A stretch of DNA of 7,762 nucleotides from JAWWPY01 sp964412845 (lineage in GTDB: Bacteria; Actinomycetota; Actinomycetes; Streptosporangiales; Streptosporangiaceae), in NCBI GenBank assembly GCA_964412845.1, contig CAYPQM010000231.1:1-7762 (forward strand), written 5' to 3'. The notes beneath the pieces were generated by a model. That model was not told where the DNA came from and searched no databases. It saw only the letters and a program-made list of their open reading frames with translations. The position numbers and the translations under genes were made by a program. Shown here in pieces: positions 6,489 to 7,762 of the stretch (position 1 is the stretch's first letter; each line of letters opens with the position of its first letter).

Positions 6489-6612
6489 CCCGACTCCCCC
6501 GCTCACTGGAAGCCAGTGCCCCGACCCGGACCCCGGCTGCGAGCCGCATCTACGCAGGCAACACCCGAACTGTCACATATCAGACGGCGATTTTCCACAC
6601 CGGGACCCAGCA

Positions 6613-6667
6613 TCCATGATCGCGGTGATGACTGGCCGCCGGCCGGGTGATCCACCGCGATCATGGA
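6613..6667. repeat. perfect 15-bp inverted repeat with 25-bp centre
   Basis: TCCATGATCGCGGTG (6613-6627) pairs exactly with CACCGCGATCATGGA (6653-6667). The 25-bp centre contains GGCCGCCGGCC, which could form a small inner hairpin. It sits near the middle of the divergent spacer, where a regulator could act on both directions. The right arm shares 13 nt, CACCGCGATCATG, with the spacer downstream of hutU (1375-1387), so it may belong to a dispersed repeat family rather than be a locus-specific operator. Confidence 0.85.
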
Positions 6668-6780
6668 GTGCGCGGGTCGTCGCGGTCGGCAGGGGTAGGT
6701 GGTGGGACGTCAGCGGCCGAGGTGATGTATCGCGGCGGGGCAGGGTGGGTCGCGATCCGGCAACGGTAAACGATCTTTTA

Positions 6781-6810
6781 TTGCGACCCTAGGAGGTAGG
6801 AAACTAGGCT
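6781..6810 (+). promoter_or_regulatory. possible sigma-70-type promoter for the ABC permease
   Basis: TTGCGA (6781-6786) and TAGGCT (6805-6810) are separated by 18 bp and resemble actinobacterial housekeeping -35 and -10 boxes (TTGACN and TANNNT). Transcription would start about 50 nt before the permease GTG. CCTAGG and CTAGG flank the spacer and might bind a regulator. Evidence is by eye only. Confidence 0.35.
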
Positions 6811-6865
6811 GCCCCCAGCCCAGCTATTCCGAGCGACGTTCCGAAGTCGTCAAAAGGGGCCACGG

Positions 6866-7762
6866 GTGGCGACGTACTTCCTGAAGCGCTTGGCGCTGGC
6901 GCTGGTGACGCTGTGGATTCTCAGCCTGATCGTTTTCTTCGCCGGGCAGGTGCTGCCCGGCGATCCTGGCCGGGCGATCCTGGGCAACCTCGCGACCCAG
7001 GGCGCGGTCCGGGCCCTGGACCACCAGCTGGGCGTAGACCGGCCCTTGCTGACCCAGTACACGACCTGGTTCACCGGGCTGCTACACGGGAGTTTCGGCG
7101 AGTCTTACCAGTTCCGGTCCGCGGTCGGGCCCTTCCTCGGGGCGGCCCTCGTCAACTCGCTCAAGCTGGCCGCGCTGGCCTTCATCGTCGTGGTGCCGCT
7201 CGGCATCCTGGGCGGGGTCGTGGCGGCGCTCACGTTCGGCCGGGCCACCGACCGGATCATCTCGGTGACCGGCCTGTCCGCGGCGACGGTGCCCGAGTTC
7301 GTGTCCGGGATCGTGGTTATTGTCATCTTCGGCGTCTGGCTGAAAGTGTTCCCGGTCACCGCTTCGGCCGGGACCGGCGCGTCCGCCCTGAGCCAGCTCG
7401 ACCACCTGATCCTGCCCGTGGTCCCGCTCGTGCTCGTCCTGTTCGGTTACATTGCCCGGATGGCGAGAGCCGGCACGATCGAGGCGCTTGACTCCGATTA
7501 CGCCCGCACCGCGACCCTGAAGGGCCTGAAGCGATCGGTGGTGATCCGGCGGCACGTGCTGCGCAACGCGCTGCTCCCGACGATCACTGTCATCGCCACG
7601 CAGACCGGCTACCTGATTGGCGGGCTCGTCGTCGTGGAGACCCTCTTCAACTACCAGGGGATCGGGAACCTCATCTACAAGGCCGCCCTGGCCAAGGACT
7701 TCCCGATGCTCGAGGCCGGTGTCCTCATCATCGGCGTCGTGTACCTGGTCGCCACGCTCATC
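6866..7762 (+). CDS. ABC transporter permease, DppB/OppB type, 3' end outside window
   Basis: This is an inner-membrane permease of the peptide/nickel/opine ABC importer family, the DppB-like half of a two-permease system. The 299 visible residues are nearly the whole protein (family about 305-330). An N-terminal membrane segment (about 8-30) is followed by the family sequence LPGDPGRAILG and a periplasmic part ending GLLHGSFGES (71-80). Further membrane segments lie near 95-122, 132-160, 181-199, 235-258 and 283-299. The EAA loop that contacts the ATPase is at about 206-237, with DYARTATLKGL and RHVLRNALLP. The GTG at 6866 gives the normal start and has AAGGGG 6 nt upstream. A DppC-like permease, ATPases and a binding protein would be expected beyond the right edge. 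Divergent placement next to the fae/racemase pair suggests it may import the substrate of that pathway; the substrate is not deducible, since this family also carries opines, sugars and other small molecules. Confidence 0.95.
   Translation, partial: MATYFLKRLALALVTLWILSLIVFFAGQVLPGDPGRAILGNLATQGAVRALDHQLGVDRPLLTQYTTWFTGLLHGSFGESYQFRSAVGPFLGAALVNSLKLAALAFIVVVPLGILGGVVAALTFGRATDRIISVTGLSAATVPEFVSGIVVIVIFGVWLKVFPVTASAGTGASALSQLDHLILPVVPLVLVLFGYIARMARAGTIEALDSDYARTATLKGLKRSVVIRRHVLRNALLPTITVIATQTGYLIGGLVVVETLFNYQGIGNLIYKAALAKDFPMLEAGVLIIGVVYLVATLI

Larger units (their letters stand above)
6489..6865. other. divergent intergenic region between fae homologue and ABC permease
   Basis: These 377 bp separate two divergent genes and should contain promoters for both. 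The region holds the fae ribosome-binding site (6494-6500), an inverted repeat (6613-6667), a possible plus-strand promoter (6781-6810) and the AAGGGG site (6854-6859) ahead of the permease. For the minus strand the best visible pair is GTGACA (plus-strand 6571-6576) with a poor -10 near 6548-6553, which is not convincing. No gene is supported; forward openings that reach in from the fae region are antisense shadow. The segment 6738-6810 is somewhat more AT-rich than the genes. Confidence 0.7.

Noticed and set aside
6613..6667. Insertion sequence or MITE ends
   Set aside because: Only 25 bp lies between the arms, no target-site duplication borders them and no transposase is present.
6163..6792. 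Plus-strand frame reaching from inside fae into the divergent spacer
   Set aside because: Its first half is antisense to the conserved Fae core and the rest is low-complexity Arg/Gly sequence without motifs.

Overview
The window looks like a piece of a draft chromosome or large replicon from a high-GC actinobacterium. Every gene has strong G/C third-position bias, three of the six starts are GTG, ribosome-binding sites are purine-rich, and the urocanase and M20 amidohydrolase pairing resembles actinobacterial histidine-utilisation (hut) loci. The genus cannot be fixed from sequence alone. A run of exactly 100 N (4470-4569) marks a scaffold gap.

Layout: five genes lie on the minus strand in one direction, and one gene diverges from them on the plus strand. 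In order of minus-strand transcription they are: a formaldehyde-activating-enzyme (Fae) homologue with a repeat-rich C-terminal tail (6488-5745); 4 nt further, an enolase-superfamily protein of the mandelate racemase type (5740-4631); a 289-bp spacer with two kinds of tandem repeat and the N gap; an iron-containing alcohol dehydrogenase (4341-3145); urocanase hutU (3083-1383); a 125-bp spacer with two tandem palindromic elements; and an M20-family amidohydrolase of the allantoate amidohydrolase / N-carbamoyl-amino-acid hydrolase type (from 1257, cut by the window edge). On the plus strand a DppB/OppB-type ABC transporter permease starts at 6866 and runs off the right end. The 377-bp divergent spacer (6489-6865) holds a perfect 15-bp inverted repeat.

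How the genes may work together: hutU and the M20 hydrolase fit histidine breakdown to glutamate, with the M20 enzyme perhaps acting late on a formyl- or formimino-glutamate type substrate (inference from context). The fae-like and racemase-like genes are almost certainly translated from one message. With the alcohol dehydrogenase and the divergent oligopeptide-type importer they could form a catabolic module for an imported compound that yields an aldehyde or C1 unit. That module is the least expected content here, because Fae normally works with tetrahydromethanopterin, a cofactor not generally found in actinobacteria.

A second theme is repeats: 15-bp units inside the M20 gene, 18-bp units inside fae, and 18-bp plus 14-bp arrays in a spacer. 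Those inside genes are multiples of three and keep the frame. Two spacers also carry related palindromes that share a 13-nt core.
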